In this document: in pieces, positions 34,824 through 44,400 of the stretch
How positions within the stretch are numbered: position 1 is the first letter of the stretch
Layout: the number at the start of each line of letters is the position of its first letter
DNA from: an uncultured bacterium
GTDB taxonomy: Bacteria > Spirochaetota > Leptospiria > Leptospirales > Leptonemataceae
Assembly: GCA_937928085.1 (NCBI GenBank)
Contig: CALFVU010000008.1
Span: 248,001-312,000, forward strand
Length of the DNA stretch: 64,000 bases
Direction: 5' to 3'
Program-made: the position numbers and the translations under genes
Notes under the pieces: model-generated
The model's input: the letters and a program-made list of their open reading frames with translations, nothing else
The model's database searches: none
What the model was told of the DNA's origin: nothing

Positions 34824-36512
34824 ATGAAGCTTTTTACGTTAGTTTTATTTTTATTAGTTCCCTCGTTTCTTTTTAATCATGAAGTTCTCGTAAAAACTTC
34901 GAATGTAGAAGCAAAGCTTGTGCAAATCCATTTTGGAGATGGTTCTTATTATGCTTTTGAAAAATGTGAAATTTTATTTTTTGAAAATGGTGAATTCAAA
35001 CCTTTTCAAATTGTGTATACAAATTCTTATGGGGAATTTGTTTTTATTCCAAAAAATTCGGGAAAGTATAAAATACAATGTTTTCGTGCTGATGGACATG
35101 GAGTAAATCAGGAAATTGATGTTACTGATATTCAATCTCCAATTCGTCCAAGCACTGTAGATTGGAATTATTACTTAAAATATATGTTAGGTTTTTTTAT
35201 TATTCTTTTTTTGTTTTTTTTCTTAGCTAAGTTTAAGAAAAAAGAAAGTTTTTTAATTACATTACTTCTTGTCTTTTTTACACTTAAGGTTTATGGTCAT
35301 CATGGGATTGCGTCATTGGGCAGTGTAGGAATTAAAGGTCCCGGAGCTGCAATAGAAACTTCTACACAAGGAGTGTTGCCAAAAGACAACTGGCTTTTTT
35401 TGATGAAACTAGATTCAGTTCAGTTTAAAACCTTTACACCAGAAAGAGACGAAGAGATCACAGAAAATCAATTCTATATGTTTGGGATTGGTTATGGCCT
35501 TACTTCTTATTTAAGTTTGTATTTTTTTCTTCCTTATAACCAAAAAACAATGGAAAATCAAAGCTATAACACAAGTGGTTTTGCAGATCTTAATTTATAT
35601 TTTGTATTAGGTTTTAAATATGACGAAAAATTTTATCTTAATCCAATACAAGAAAGCTTAGATGATTTACAAGATTATCATTTCTCTATTTATTTTGGCA
35701 GCACAATTCCTACAGGTTTACCCAATATAAAAGACAAACAAGGAGAAATCGATCCTGGAATGTCTCTAGGGTTTGGAAAGCCAGCTTTTACTTTAGGAGG
35801 TACTATTTCTAAATTTTATGAATCCTTAACGTGGAATTTAGACTTATCATATTTAAAATTTCAAAATTATACTTATTCAAATGGAAAAAATGCAAAATTT
35901 GGTGATGAAATTCGTAGCAATCTTGCTATAATTTATCGTTTATATTATAATGCACAAACTCAATTTCGTTTTGATATCTTTTCAGAATTCAATTTTTTAA
36001 GAATACTACCCGATAAAGAAAAAGGAATTACGAATAATCAAAAAATTATATATTTAGCATCTCAAAGTAATTTTTTATTAAATGATGAACTTCTTAACGA
36101 AAGTTTAGTGTTATCAACAATTCCACCTTGGGAATATGAAGCCACTATAGAAAATTTGATCACAAATGGATCTGTTCCTTCTTCTAATCTGTTAGATATT
36201 TTAATTTCTAATTATGGAATCATAACGGAGCCATCTGGGGGTGATATCCTATATCTAACTCCGGGTTTTCGAATCTATTATAAAAATATGAGTGTTGCTA
36301 TAGGTTTAAAACTTCCTATATATTCTGTTTTCAATAAGATAGATTTAAATATACCATTAGCTCTCGAAACTATCAAATCTATTTTAGAAACAACACAGCC
36401 AAATTATGCGAATGTTTTATGGAATTATAAAGTCTTAGAAGAAAATCTATATCAGGGTTCAGAAGGAAAAGAACGATACAGATTCCTTTTAAGTTTATCT
36501 TTTTTATTCTGA
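34824..36512 (+). CDS. nikL: NikL-like domain fused to an outer-membrane beta-barrel
   Basis: About 562 residues in two parts. Part 1 has a signal peptide (1-18), a carboxypeptidase-regulatory-like beta domain (about 19-105: NSYGEFVFIPKNSGKYKIQC, then ADGHG) and a transmembrane helix (119-136), which is the layout of NikL. Part 2, after KFKKKES, has a second hydrophobic stretch (142-158) ending VYG-HHG like a signal peptide. A long strand-rich barrel follows (160-562: GLTSYLSLYFFLPYNQ, LTPGFRIYYK), ending LSFLF with a terminal Phe. No internal Met lies at the junction. It may be processed into an inner-membrane NikL and an outer-membrane metal channel. Gene order NikK-NikL-NikM supports the metal role. 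Confidence 0.72.
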   Translation: MKLFTLVLFLLVPSFLFNHEVLVKTSNVEAKLVQIHFGDGSYYAFEKCEILFFENGEFKPFQIVYTNSYGEFVFIPKNSGKYKIQCFRADGHGVNQEIDVTDIQSPIRPSTVDWNYYLKYMLGFFIILFLFFFLAKFKKKESFLITLLLVFFTLKVYGHHGIASLGSVGIKGPGAAIETSTQGVLPKDNWLFLMKLDSVQFKTFTPERDEEITENQFYMFGIGYGLTSYLSLYFFLPYNQKTMENQSYNTSGFADLNLYFVLGFKYDEKFYLNPIQESLDDLQDYHFSIYFGSTIPTGLPNIKDKQGEIDPGMSLGFGKPAFTLGGTISKFYESLTWNLDLSYLKFQNYTYSNGKNAKFGDEIRSNLAIIYRLYYNAQTQFRFDIFSEFNFLRILPDKEKGITNNQKIIYLASQSNFLLNDELLNESLVLSTIPPWEYEATIENLITNGSVPSSNLLDILISNYGIITEPSGGDILYLTPGFRIYYKNMSVAIGLKLPIYSVFNKIDLNIPLALETIKSILETTQPNYANVLWNYKVLEENLYQGSEGKERYRFLLSLSFLF

Positions 36513-36518
36513 AAGACT

Positions 36519-37148
36519 ATGCATATACCCGATGGATTCTTATCTCCGGAAACTTATATTACCCTCTATTCTATAAATGCACCCTTATGGGTGCTTTCTT
36601 TTAAAAATCTTAAAATACAAAAAAAAGACTTACCATTTATGGCAACTTTATCGGGCTTTGCTTATCTTATCACTTCGATACAATTCCCTTTACCAGGAGG
36701 TACTTCTGTACATTTAACGGGATTAGTGATCTTGACAAAAATTTTAGGATTGTGGAAGACTTATTTCATTTATTCTATCATTTTTTTAATACAATCGATA
36801 ATTTTAGGATTGGGAGGTATTACCGGGTTTCCCCTTTTATCATTAGGCATGGGATGGTTGGCTCCATTATTTATTAGTGTTTTAGATCAATATTTATCCA
36901 TTCATAGAAAAATCAAAATAATGATTTTGAATTTAGGTGGTATTTTAATCTCGATTTTGTTTATAAGTTTTGTTTTAGGTCTTCAACCGCTTCTTTGGAA
37001 TTTAGATGGTAAACCTCTGTTTTTCCCTTTTTCTTGGAATGTTGTTTTTCCTGCTATGTTAATCGGTCATATCCCGGTTATAATCATTGAAAGTATAGTT
37101 TCTATAATTTTTTTTGATTACTATGAAAAACATTATAAAAATCAATGA
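36519..37148 (+). CDS. nikM: Nickel/cobalt ECF transporter substrate-binding subunit NikM/CbiM
   Basis: This 209-residue integral membrane S-component starts exactly MHIPDGFLSP, the metal-binding N-terminus of CbiM/NikM in which the terminal amine, His2 and a later histidine (here His65 in TSVHLTG) coordinate the ion. About six helices follow. No NikN-like extension is fused; NikK and NikL upstream supply the auxiliary role, which favours nickel over cobalt, although cobalt cannot be excluded. It lies 6 nt after the NikL-barrel gene. Confidence 0.93.
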   Translation: MHIPDGFLSPETYITLYSINAPLWVLSFKNLKIQKKDLPFMATLSGFAYLITSIQFPLPGGTSVHLTGLVILTKILGLWKTYFIYSIIFLIQSIILGLGGITGFPLLSLGMGWLAPLFISVLDQYLSIHRKIKIMILNLGGILISILFISFVLGLQPLLWNLDGKPLFFPFSWNVVFPAMLIGHIPVIIIESIVSIIFFDYYEKHYKNQ

Positions 37149-37704
37149 AAGTCAAACTATTTTTTTATTATACTTAATTATTATATTTTTTTTTACCTAC
37201 ATAAATGATATTATATTTTTTTTGTATAATTTTTTTGTAATATTTATATATAAAATTATTTACAGACAAAAACTATTAACTAGAAGTGCTCAAAATGTTA
37301 TTTTTTTTTCAATTTTTTTAAGTTCTGTATATATAATATTCAAATTTTTTCTTACTAAAAACTTAGAAATTGAGTATTTTTTTTTATTTAATCTTAGGGT
37401 AATTTGTATATACTTATTTACAAATTTGATTTTTAGTTCTATCTCTATTTTTAAAGTCTTTGAATTTTCACAAAATGTTATTGTTTTTCTTACTTTAGTG
37501 TTTAATATCATTATATCGTACCAGCGATTCTACATGGAATATTTTGATGTTTTAAAAAGTAAAGGTTTTTTAATTATAGATTTAAAACAAAAAATTAAAT
37601 TTTTAAGTTATCTGATCTTTTTATTTTTTTTAAAATTAGAAGAAGATTGGAGAGAAATTAGTCATATTATGGAATCAAGAGGTTTTTATTTTCATGAAGA
37701 ATAA
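37123..37704 (+). CDS. nikQ: ECF transporter transmembrane (T) subunit NikQ/CbiQ
   Basis: About 193 residues with four to five hydrophobic helices. The C-terminal coupling motif EEDWREISHIMESRGFYFHEE carries the conserved ESRG that docks on the ATPase. It is shorter than usual (about 230-260). The ATG at 37123 overlaps nikM by 26 nt; an alternative ATG at 37114 adds three residues. It overlaps nikO by 11 nt. Sequence is very AT-rich and divergent, so the assignment rests on the motif and context. Confidence 0.82.
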   Translation: MKNIIKINESQTIFLLYLIIIFFFTYINDIIFFLYNFFVIFIYKIIYRQKLLTRSAQNVIFFSIFLSSVYIIFKFFLTKNLEIEYFFLFNLRVICIYLFTNLIFSSISIFKVFEFSQNVIVFLTLVFNIIISYQRFYMEYFDVLKSKGFLIIDLKQKIKFLSYLIFLFFLKLEEDWREISHIMESRGFYFHEE

Positions 37705-38491
37705 TATCGTAAATTTTAAAAATATCTTTTTTAGTTATAATAGACAAAATCAGATTTTTAATCATTTGAATCTTTCTATTCTTAAAAATAAAAAAATAGC
37801 AATTATGGGAATTAATGGTTCTGGAAAGACTACATTTCTAAAAATTCTAAATGGTTTACTATTTCCTGAAAAAGGTAGTTACACTTTTTTAAATAAAACA
37901 ATTACTAAAAATCATTTAAAAAATAAAGAGTTCCACTTGTGGTTTAGAAAAAATTGTGTTATGTTATTTCAGAATTCAGATTTTATGTTTTTTCATTCAT
38001 TAGTTTATGATGATTTAGCTTTTTCTTTAAGAATTCAAGGATATCTAGAAAATGAAATTAAAGATAAAATTGATTATTATTCTAATTTATTTGGCATTAG
38101 AAATCATTTACAGGCAAATCCCATTTCATTAAGTGGCGGAGAAAGAAAAAAAATAGCTTTAGCTATGATGTTTATTCTGGAACCCGAGTTAATACTTTTA
38201 GATGAGCCTTTCAATCACTTAGATCCCATTTATATTGGACATTTAATAGATATTTTGAATTCTTTTCCTAATACGATTCTTTTTACTTCTCATAATTTTG
38301 AGCTTACTATGGAAGTCACAAAAGAAGTTTTGATTTTACATCCAAAAGAACAAATTTTATTTTATGGTAATCTGGATGATTTTTTTTCTAATCAAGAATT
38401 AATAGAAAAGTCTGAGCTTTATCATAGTCATTATCATAAGCATAGGAATGTTTTCCATAAACACAAGCATATTCATAATTGGAGATTTTAA
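37694..38491 (+). CDS. nikO: ECF transporter ATPase NikO/CbiO with His-rich tail
   Basis: This 265-residue ABC ATPase has Walker A GINGSGKT (39-46), signature LSGGERKK, Walker B LILLDEPFNHLDP and a switch histidine in TSHNFE. The last 22 residues (244-265) carry eight histidines in HxH and HKH spacing, a probable metal-binding tail that could sense or buffer nickel at the cytoplasmic exit. Sister CbiO proteins usually lack such a tail. It overlaps nikQ by 11 nt and converges with gspK (4-nt overlap). Confidence 0.92.
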   Translation: MKNNIVNFKNIFFSYNRQNQIFNHLNLSILKNKKIAIMGINGSGKTTFLKILNGLLFPEKGSYTFLNKTITKNHLKNKEFHLWFRKNCVMLFQNSDFMFFHSLVYDDLAFSLRIQGYLENEIKDKIDYYSNLFGIRNHLQANPISLSGGERKKIALAMMFILEPELILLDEPFNHLDPIYIGHLIDILNSFPNTILFTSHNFELTMEVTKEVLILHPKEQILFYGNLDDFFSNQELIEKSELYHSHYHKHRNVFHKHKHIHNWRF

Positions 38492-39600
38492 TCTTCTTGA
38501 TAAAAAAGAATTTTTCTCAATCTTTTGTCGTATAATGCCCAAACTTTACGAATCACTGCTTGATTCATATTTCCATTTGAAGGAATAATTGTTCCAATTC
38601 CAGTAATTCTATAAATCTCTCCTTCTGTTTTTAACATACCCGTAAAACTTCCTCCTTTACCAACTAATTCTTCGTATAAGGTTACTCCAGATGGAGTTTG
38701 TACTTGTAAAGAAGGTAAATTTTCTAGCATTCTTAAATCTTTTATATATCCCCCTTCTTGATTTCTTAGTTTAAAAATTTCTAATACCGCTCGTTGTGTC
38801 ATTGAATCTGAAAGACTCATCAATACATGATATCTAGCTGCGTTGATATTAATTTTCATAGAATCTGCATCAGAGGGAACATAAGCAGTTATATGATTTG
38901 CTAAAATCCAATCATCTTTAGTTATTAAATTTTTTTCCTCCTCTGTTAAAAAAGCTAATTCTTTTTGCCTTTCCTCCCATCCTTCGGGGGCTCGACTATA
39001 ATAAATCATATCTGGTGTAAATCCTTTTATAAATAAAACCTCAGGTAAGGAAAACAAATAATAATTTTTAATTTTTAGTGGAGGGATTAAAGATTCATAA
39101 TAGTTTTTTTCTGCTCCATTTCCTTCTTGGTTTTCATTTTGATCAATCCAGTCAATTAATGTATCTACATTATCAAGGGGGATTTTAAAAATTGTAAAAA
39201 GTCGTAAAAAAATATTTCGATAAGTTTCATCGGGTTTATCATCAATTTTTCTTACAAGGTAATTTAGATTTAGCTTTCCATCTTCTGGTTGAATACTATA
39301 TCGTATATAGCATTTAGGTTTACAGTCCTCGCCAACTTCGATATCAGGGGGATTTAATGCAAGACCTGTTTGGAATAAAAACTCTTCAGGTATTGTTTGG
39401 ATTGCTGAAAGTCCAGCCTGAAATCCAGATAATGCCAATAAATAAGCTCTGTATCCTTCTGTTGTGGTTCGAGAAATAGCATATTCTTCTTGTATATCAT
39501 TCCACAATTTTAAAGCAACTATTAAAGAAGCTGAACCCATGGCGAATACGAGTAAAATAATTGCTGATCCTTTTTTTATTCTAGTTTGTTTGAGCTTCAC
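38488..39600 (-). CDS. gspK: Type II secretion minor pseudopilin GspK
   Basis: This 370-residue protein has an N-terminal hydrophobic pilin-like helix after a short basic leader (KKGSAIILLVFAMGSASLIVALKL). The prepilin cleavage site is probably at the Gly, as in GspK, where Glu+5 is typically absent. The mature domain has the GspK hallmarks LIDWIDQNENQEGNGAEKNYY (calcium/helix-hairpin region) and KININAA. GspK caps the pseudopilus tip of T2SS. It starts at GTG. TTGATT lies 34 nt upstream. No other gsp gene is adjacent. Confidence 0.88.
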   Translation of the reverse strand: MKLKQTRIKKGSAIILLVFAMGSASLIVALKLWNDIQEEYAISRTTTEGYRAYLLALSGFQAGLSAIQTIPEEFLFQTGLALNPPDIEVGEDCKPKCYIRYSIQPEDGKLNLNYLVRKIDDKPDETYRNIFLRLFTIFKIPLDNVDTLIDWIDQNENQEGNGAEKNYYESLIPPLKIKNYYLFSLPEVLFIKGFTPDMIYYSRAPEGWEERQKELAFLTEEEKNLITKDDWILANHITAYVPSDADSMKININAARYHVLMSLSDSMTQRAVLEIFKLRNQEGGYIKDLRMLENLPSLQVQTPSGVTLYEELVGKGGSFTGMLKTEGEIYRITGIGTIIPSNGNMNQAVIRKVWALYDKRLRKILFYQED

Positions 39601-39708
39601 GAAATAATGATTTGTTTTTATGTTTTAAAATCAAGTTAAAATTTCATTTTTTTAATGTAGTTTATTAAAAAGAGTTGTAGAATTACCCCACTAAAAAATT
39701 GAGAGATC

Positions 39709-41238
39709 ATGCCTTATAAAATAAAAAATATTGAACTTAAAACAAATAATTTTAAAGAAAATTTTCATTATGCTTTAAAACATTTTGATTATTTACTTGT
39801 ACCTGTTACTTCGAAAAAAAATCAAGATAAAAAAGAAATTTATGAAACTAAAATTTTAAAAGAACTACATCATCAATTTTCTATTCTGGATTTATTTAAA
39901 AAAGAAGATTTTTTTGGAGAAAAGGAATCGAATTTTATATATTATCGTCTAGATGTCTCTAATATAATTTTTTTTGGTGTAGAAGAATTCGATACAAAAT
40001 CAAACATAGAATTGTCTTTTTCTAAATCCCTTTTAAATGCTTTAAAACTAATCAAAAAAAAACATATCAAAAATATTGGTATAGAAATAGATTCTTATGT
40101 AGAAATTTATCAAAAACCTAATCTAAAATCTTTACTAATAAATCTTTTAATTTCTTTTCAGGATTTTACGTATCATAGTTTAGAAGCAAAAGAAATACAA
40201 AAAGAAATAGAAAACTTATGGATTTTAACTCAACAAGACTTACCCAACGAAATTTTAAATTTTGGTAAATTTATTTTAGATGCTCGAAGTTCTACGATGG
40301 ATTTAGTCAACATTCCGGCTAATCTAAAAACTACCCTTACCTTGGTAGAGAAAGCAAAAAATTTACAAAACATAGGTTTACAAGTTTCTGTTGTTGATGA
40401 TGTAGAATGGATTCGAAAATATATGCCTTGTTTTTATATAGTTGCTAAAGGTTCTTTACTTTCAGATCCACCAAAATGGATTAAAGTTCAATATGTTCCA
40501 AAAACAGAAATCAAACATAAAATAGCTCTTATAGGAAAAAGTATTATTTTTGATACAGGAGGATATCAGGTTAAACCAGATTCGTATATGAATACTATGA
40601 AAGCCGATATGACGGGAGGTGCAACTGTTCTATCAATTATCGAGCAAGTGAAAAAAATGAATCTGCCTTATTTGAAAATTTCCGCTTATTGTGCTGTTAC
40701 ACCAAATAAAATTGATTCCGAAGCTATGCTACCCGATTCCATAGTAGAATCTACCTCTGGCAAGAAAATCGAAATTCGTCATACAGATGCGGAAGGTAGA
40801 CTAACTTTAATCGATGCGCTTGCTATGGCAGAGAAAGACGAAAATGATATTTTTATCGTTGTAGCGACCTTAACCGGTTCAGCAGCAAGAGCTGTGGGTC
40901 CGAGAATCGCTTTAATGTCTACTCAGAAATCGATTCGAGATAGATTCGAAAAAGACTGCGAAGAAGTTTCTGAATTAGTTCAGTCATTAGAAGTAGATGA
41001 AGAAGACTACCAAGATATTAAAAGCAAATTAGATGGAGCAGATATAACTAATACAGGTTCAGAAAAATATAGAGGTGCTCAAACTGCAGCAGCATTTATT
41101 TTTAGTGGATTAAAAGATTTAAAAAAACCTGTTCTTCATCTCGATATTGCAGGAGGAGATATGAATAAAGACGAAAAAGCAACAGGGATTTCTGTAAAAG
41201 GAATTATGAATTTTTTGTGGAATCTTTCTAAACTTTAA
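39709..41238 (+). CDS. pepA: Leucyl aminopeptidase (M17, PepA family)
   Basis: This 509-residue dimetal aminopeptidase removes N-terminal residues from peptides in the cytoplasm. The metal and catalytic motifs are in order: IGKSIIFDTGGYQVKP (usual GKGVTFDSGG with Lys and Asp ligands), MKADMTGGATVL, and RHTDAEGRLTLIDAL (family NTDAEGRL; here HTDAEGRL). The N-terminal macro-like domain is divergent. A weak SD (GAGAG) precedes the ATG. It is followed by a 226-nt tail with a strong terminator. Confidence 0.9.
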   Translation: MPYKIKNIELKTNNFKENFHYALKHFDYLLVPVTSKKNQDKKEIYETKILKELHHQFSILDLFKKEDFFGEKESNFIYYRLDVSNIIFFGVEEFDTKSNIELSFSKSLLNALKLIKKKHIKNIGIEIDSYVEIYQKPNLKSLLINLLISFQDFTYHSLEAKEIQKEIENLWILTQQDLPNEILNFGKFILDARSSTMDLVNIPANLKTTLTLVEKAKNLQNIGLQVSVVDDVEWIRKYMPCFYIVAKGSLLSDPPKWIKVQYVPKTEIKHKIALIGKSIIFDTGGYQVKPDSYMNTMKADMTGGATVLSIIEQVKKMNLPYLKISAYCAVTPNKIDSEAMLPDSIVESTSGKKIEIRHTDAEGRLTLIDALAMAEKDENDIFIVVATLTGSAARAVGPRIALMSTQKSIRDRFEKDCEEVSELVQSLEVDEEDYQDIKSKLDGADITNTGSEKYRGAQTAAAFIFSGLKDLKKPVLHLDIAGGDMNKDEKATGISVKGIMNFLWNLSKL

Positions 41239-41465
41239 TGCAAAATATTGGTTCAAACTTATAAAACTAATCAACAATACTTACACAAAATTTGTAAATT
41301 ATAAAAAAATTTACATCTATGAAGAAAATATTAAAAAATAGTTGCCAGTATTAGCAACATAAATTTTTTGATAGTATCACTTAGTGCGCCACAGTTCAAA
41401 AAGGTGCTAATATTTTTCGCATGAACACTCTTCCTTTCCCCCAGCATCCCCCCTGGGGGTTTTTT
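41239..41465 (+). other. Structured 3' region of pepA, candidate small RNA
   Basis: There is no credible gene. Three structures occur in order: a 5-bp hairpin GTTGC/GCAAC (41341-41358) with a short T run after it; a two-step helix in which GTTCA (41394-41398) pairs with TGAAC (41422-41426) and TGC (41405-41407) with GCA (41419-41421); and a strong terminator at 41438-41467. The stretch 41380-41460 is clearly more GC-rich than the flanks, as expected for a structured RNA in an AT-rich genome. It could be a 3'-UTR-derived RNA or an independent small RNA. No known RNA family was recognised. Confidence 0.4.
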
Positions 41466-41467
41466 TT
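41438..41467 (+). terminator. Rho-independent terminator
   Basis: Perfect 7-bp stem CCCCCAG (41438-41444) / CTGGGGG (41453-41459), 8-nt loop, then eight T (41460-41467). This is the only canonical intrinsic terminator I can see in the window. It reads on the plus strand and ends pepA (or a small RNA) at the edge of the convergent giant gene. Confidence 0.92.
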
Positions 41468-44400
41468 ATTCTACAAAAGATTGAATAAAAGGTTTTAATA
41501 ATAAATATTCTTTATTTGCAGGATATTTTAGTGACATTTCTTTATAAATTCTATTTAATTTTTCTTTAATAGGTAAATTTTGATTATCAAAGAAAATGTT
41601 TACAAAATTTAAGAAAAGAAATGGAGAATTAAGTTTAAAGTAAACAATTCCAGACTTAATTTTTGGATTTATATTCCAGTTTTCTTGATCCAAAAATGGT
41701 TTTTCAAACTGCTTTTTATGAATCGTTAGAAGTACGATACTATTTGGTAGTTCTTTTTGTGTAATATAAATTACTTTATTCTGATTTGATGAAATATTTT
41801 TTAAATCTATTAAGATACGTAAATGGGATTTGAATTGATTATCAAAATGGATTTCCTCAAAATCCTGTAACTGTAATCTATAGTTTTGTGATATGTAAAA
41901 CTCGTTTTTTTTCATTTCAAACGTAGTGGGATCTAAAACGAAAAACGAATGGGTTTTATATAATATGGGATGGTATTTGTGAATTCCGCTTAACCAGTAA
42001 TAGCGAATTTTATCTTTTGTATTGTCTTCTGTTATATATAGCTTTGAATAAAAATCTGATAATTCTTCTAGATCAACTGATATTGTATTAAAATAATGTG
42101 ATTCGTAGAAAAATCGGTTTAAAGTTTTTTTTAGTTTTTGAGAAGATAAAGAAGACTCAGTGCATAAGGACCGAATATCGCAAATATAAAATTTTGAATT
42201 TAAGTCAATGATATTAATCCAGAGTTCATCGGGTTTAAGAAAATTTTGCAATTCTTTTCTCTTATTTTGAATATTTTTGTAACGATTTTCTCTATAAAAA
42301 GCAAAATTTTGAAAGTTTTCGTAATCTTTTTCATTAATCAATCTATTTAGAATGATATCGTATACTTGAACTTGGTATTCATCTGGTATGATCCTCCAAT
42401 TTATATTTCTAAAAATTTGAATTACATCATCTCTAGGAACATTTAAAATTTGTAAAAGATAAGAAACAAAATCCGAAAAGTTTTTTTTATAAGCAGCAAG
42501 CTCCAAAATTAATGAATCACTAATTTTGTAATTTAAAGCTCTTAAGATACTTAAAGAAAAAAATATATCCTGAATATAAAATTCTGATTCTTTTAATTTT
42601 AAAATACATTTGTAATAATTTGAAAAATTTTTGTAGAATTCAAAAGCAGTACTGTAGTCCTGATCTATTACATAGGTTTTGATAACCATTGAAAGATAAA
42701 TATTACCTTTTATGCAAGAAGTGTTATAAAAGTCTTTAAGAAGATAAAGTAAATTCTTTTTAGCAATTAAATAAGAATCATAAGGAATGGAATCTAGTAA
42801 AAATCTAAAAAGAATTTTTTTTTCAAAATCATTAAGTTTAGAACAATCAATTCTATCACAATCTATATTCTCTAACATAAAAGAAGAATTTTCATATTTT
42901 TCTTTAAGAACTTGATATAAAGTAATTTTAGGTCTGGAGTTTAAAATTTCATTTTGATTTTTGATTTTGTTAATTATTAAGTCAAAGTTTTTAGAGATAA
43001 CAAAAAGAAAATCTTCGTCTTGTATGTTTTGTAAATTTAGTTTTTGAATTTTATTCAAAAAATATAAACTAATTTGATTTTTCGAAAAAGTTTGAGTATA
43101 TAATTTTGCTTTTGTTAGAAGTTCATTAGATAGATAATAAGCACTATGATGATACAGAGATTCTGCAATAATTTCAGTTAAGTAAGTTTCGTATTGATTG
43201 TTGTAAATGATGGTTTCTATTTTTTTAAAATCAGGTTGTTGTTTTTTTAGTTCATTTAAAACAAAAATTGTATTCTCTAAATATGTAGTAGAAATTGTGG
43301 GTAAGTCTTTTTTGTAAAGTTCAATTATTTTAGTTAAATTCAAATTATTGTTTGTTTTTAAAATTGAGTAGATTATTTCTTTATAATAAAGGATTAAATC
43401 TTTTTTAGTTGCTTTTTGTTTAATTTGTTTGTAAAATTGATCTAATATCAATTCTATTTCTGGATTTGCACTTAGAATCAAACAACTTAAAATGTAAATT
43501 AAAGTGGTGTTTTCTTGAGATATTGTATAAGATCTTAAGAAATATTTAAGCCCTAATTTTGGATTTTTATGATAAATTTTTAGTCCTTTTTCGAAAAACT
43601 CTTGAGAGTATTCTTTTAAATCTTTTGTTAATTCATTTTTCGAGATAGGTAATACTCCCCAGATATAATCATTATGATCTTCAAAAGTAAGAATACCAAA
43701 ATGACTGTATACATCATACAAGATCCAGATTGTATCATATGAATCGGGACTATCTTTTTCTTTTATTAGTTTTACTTTAGAGTAAATTGGAGGTTCAAAA
43801 AAGTATTGTCCAATACCATTTTCTCGATTCGAAAGAATTAAGGGTAGTGAAAGTATTTTTTGATTTTTTATCAACCATTTTTCTACAATAGGATCTATAT
43901 CGAAATTCCAATAATGTTTATCTTGAACCTTAATTAATTTTCTTTTTGTATCTATAAAAACAGGTATGGAATTAGTAATACTATTTCGCAAAACTACATA
44001 CTGAGTTTTAAAGTAAGTGATTACTTCTTTTAGGTTAAATTTATAAATATTTTCATCTGGAATAATTACTAATTCTTTGCTTTTAAACGTGTAACTAATT
44101 AAATTCTTATCAAAATTACAACTACGGATTTCTTTATTATATACAGAAATACAATAAATTTTATTTTGATGTGAAAATAAATATAAAAATTCAATTTCTG
44201 GATTTACTTTATTAAAGTAGTGAATATCAAAATATAAATAATCTTTGAAATTCAAAAAATACTTTGCTAATTCTTGTTTAAGTTGATCAATCTTAAATGT
44301 TAATTTTTGAATTTGCTCTTTTTCTAATTTCGTACTTTTTTTTTCGAAACGTTTTTGGATTTCTTTTTGTTTTAGTTGTTTTATCAGTTCTATGTTTGAT

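Noticed and set aside
41341-41358. GTTGC/GCAAC hairpin as the pepA terminator
   Set aside because: The stem is only 5 bp and the T run is offset by several bases; the hairpin at 41438-41467 is far better.
41421-41498. Short plus-strand frame beginning MNTLPFPQHPPWG
   Set aside because: It runs through the terminator stem and into the convergent gene and has no SD, so it is the coding shadow of the hairpin.
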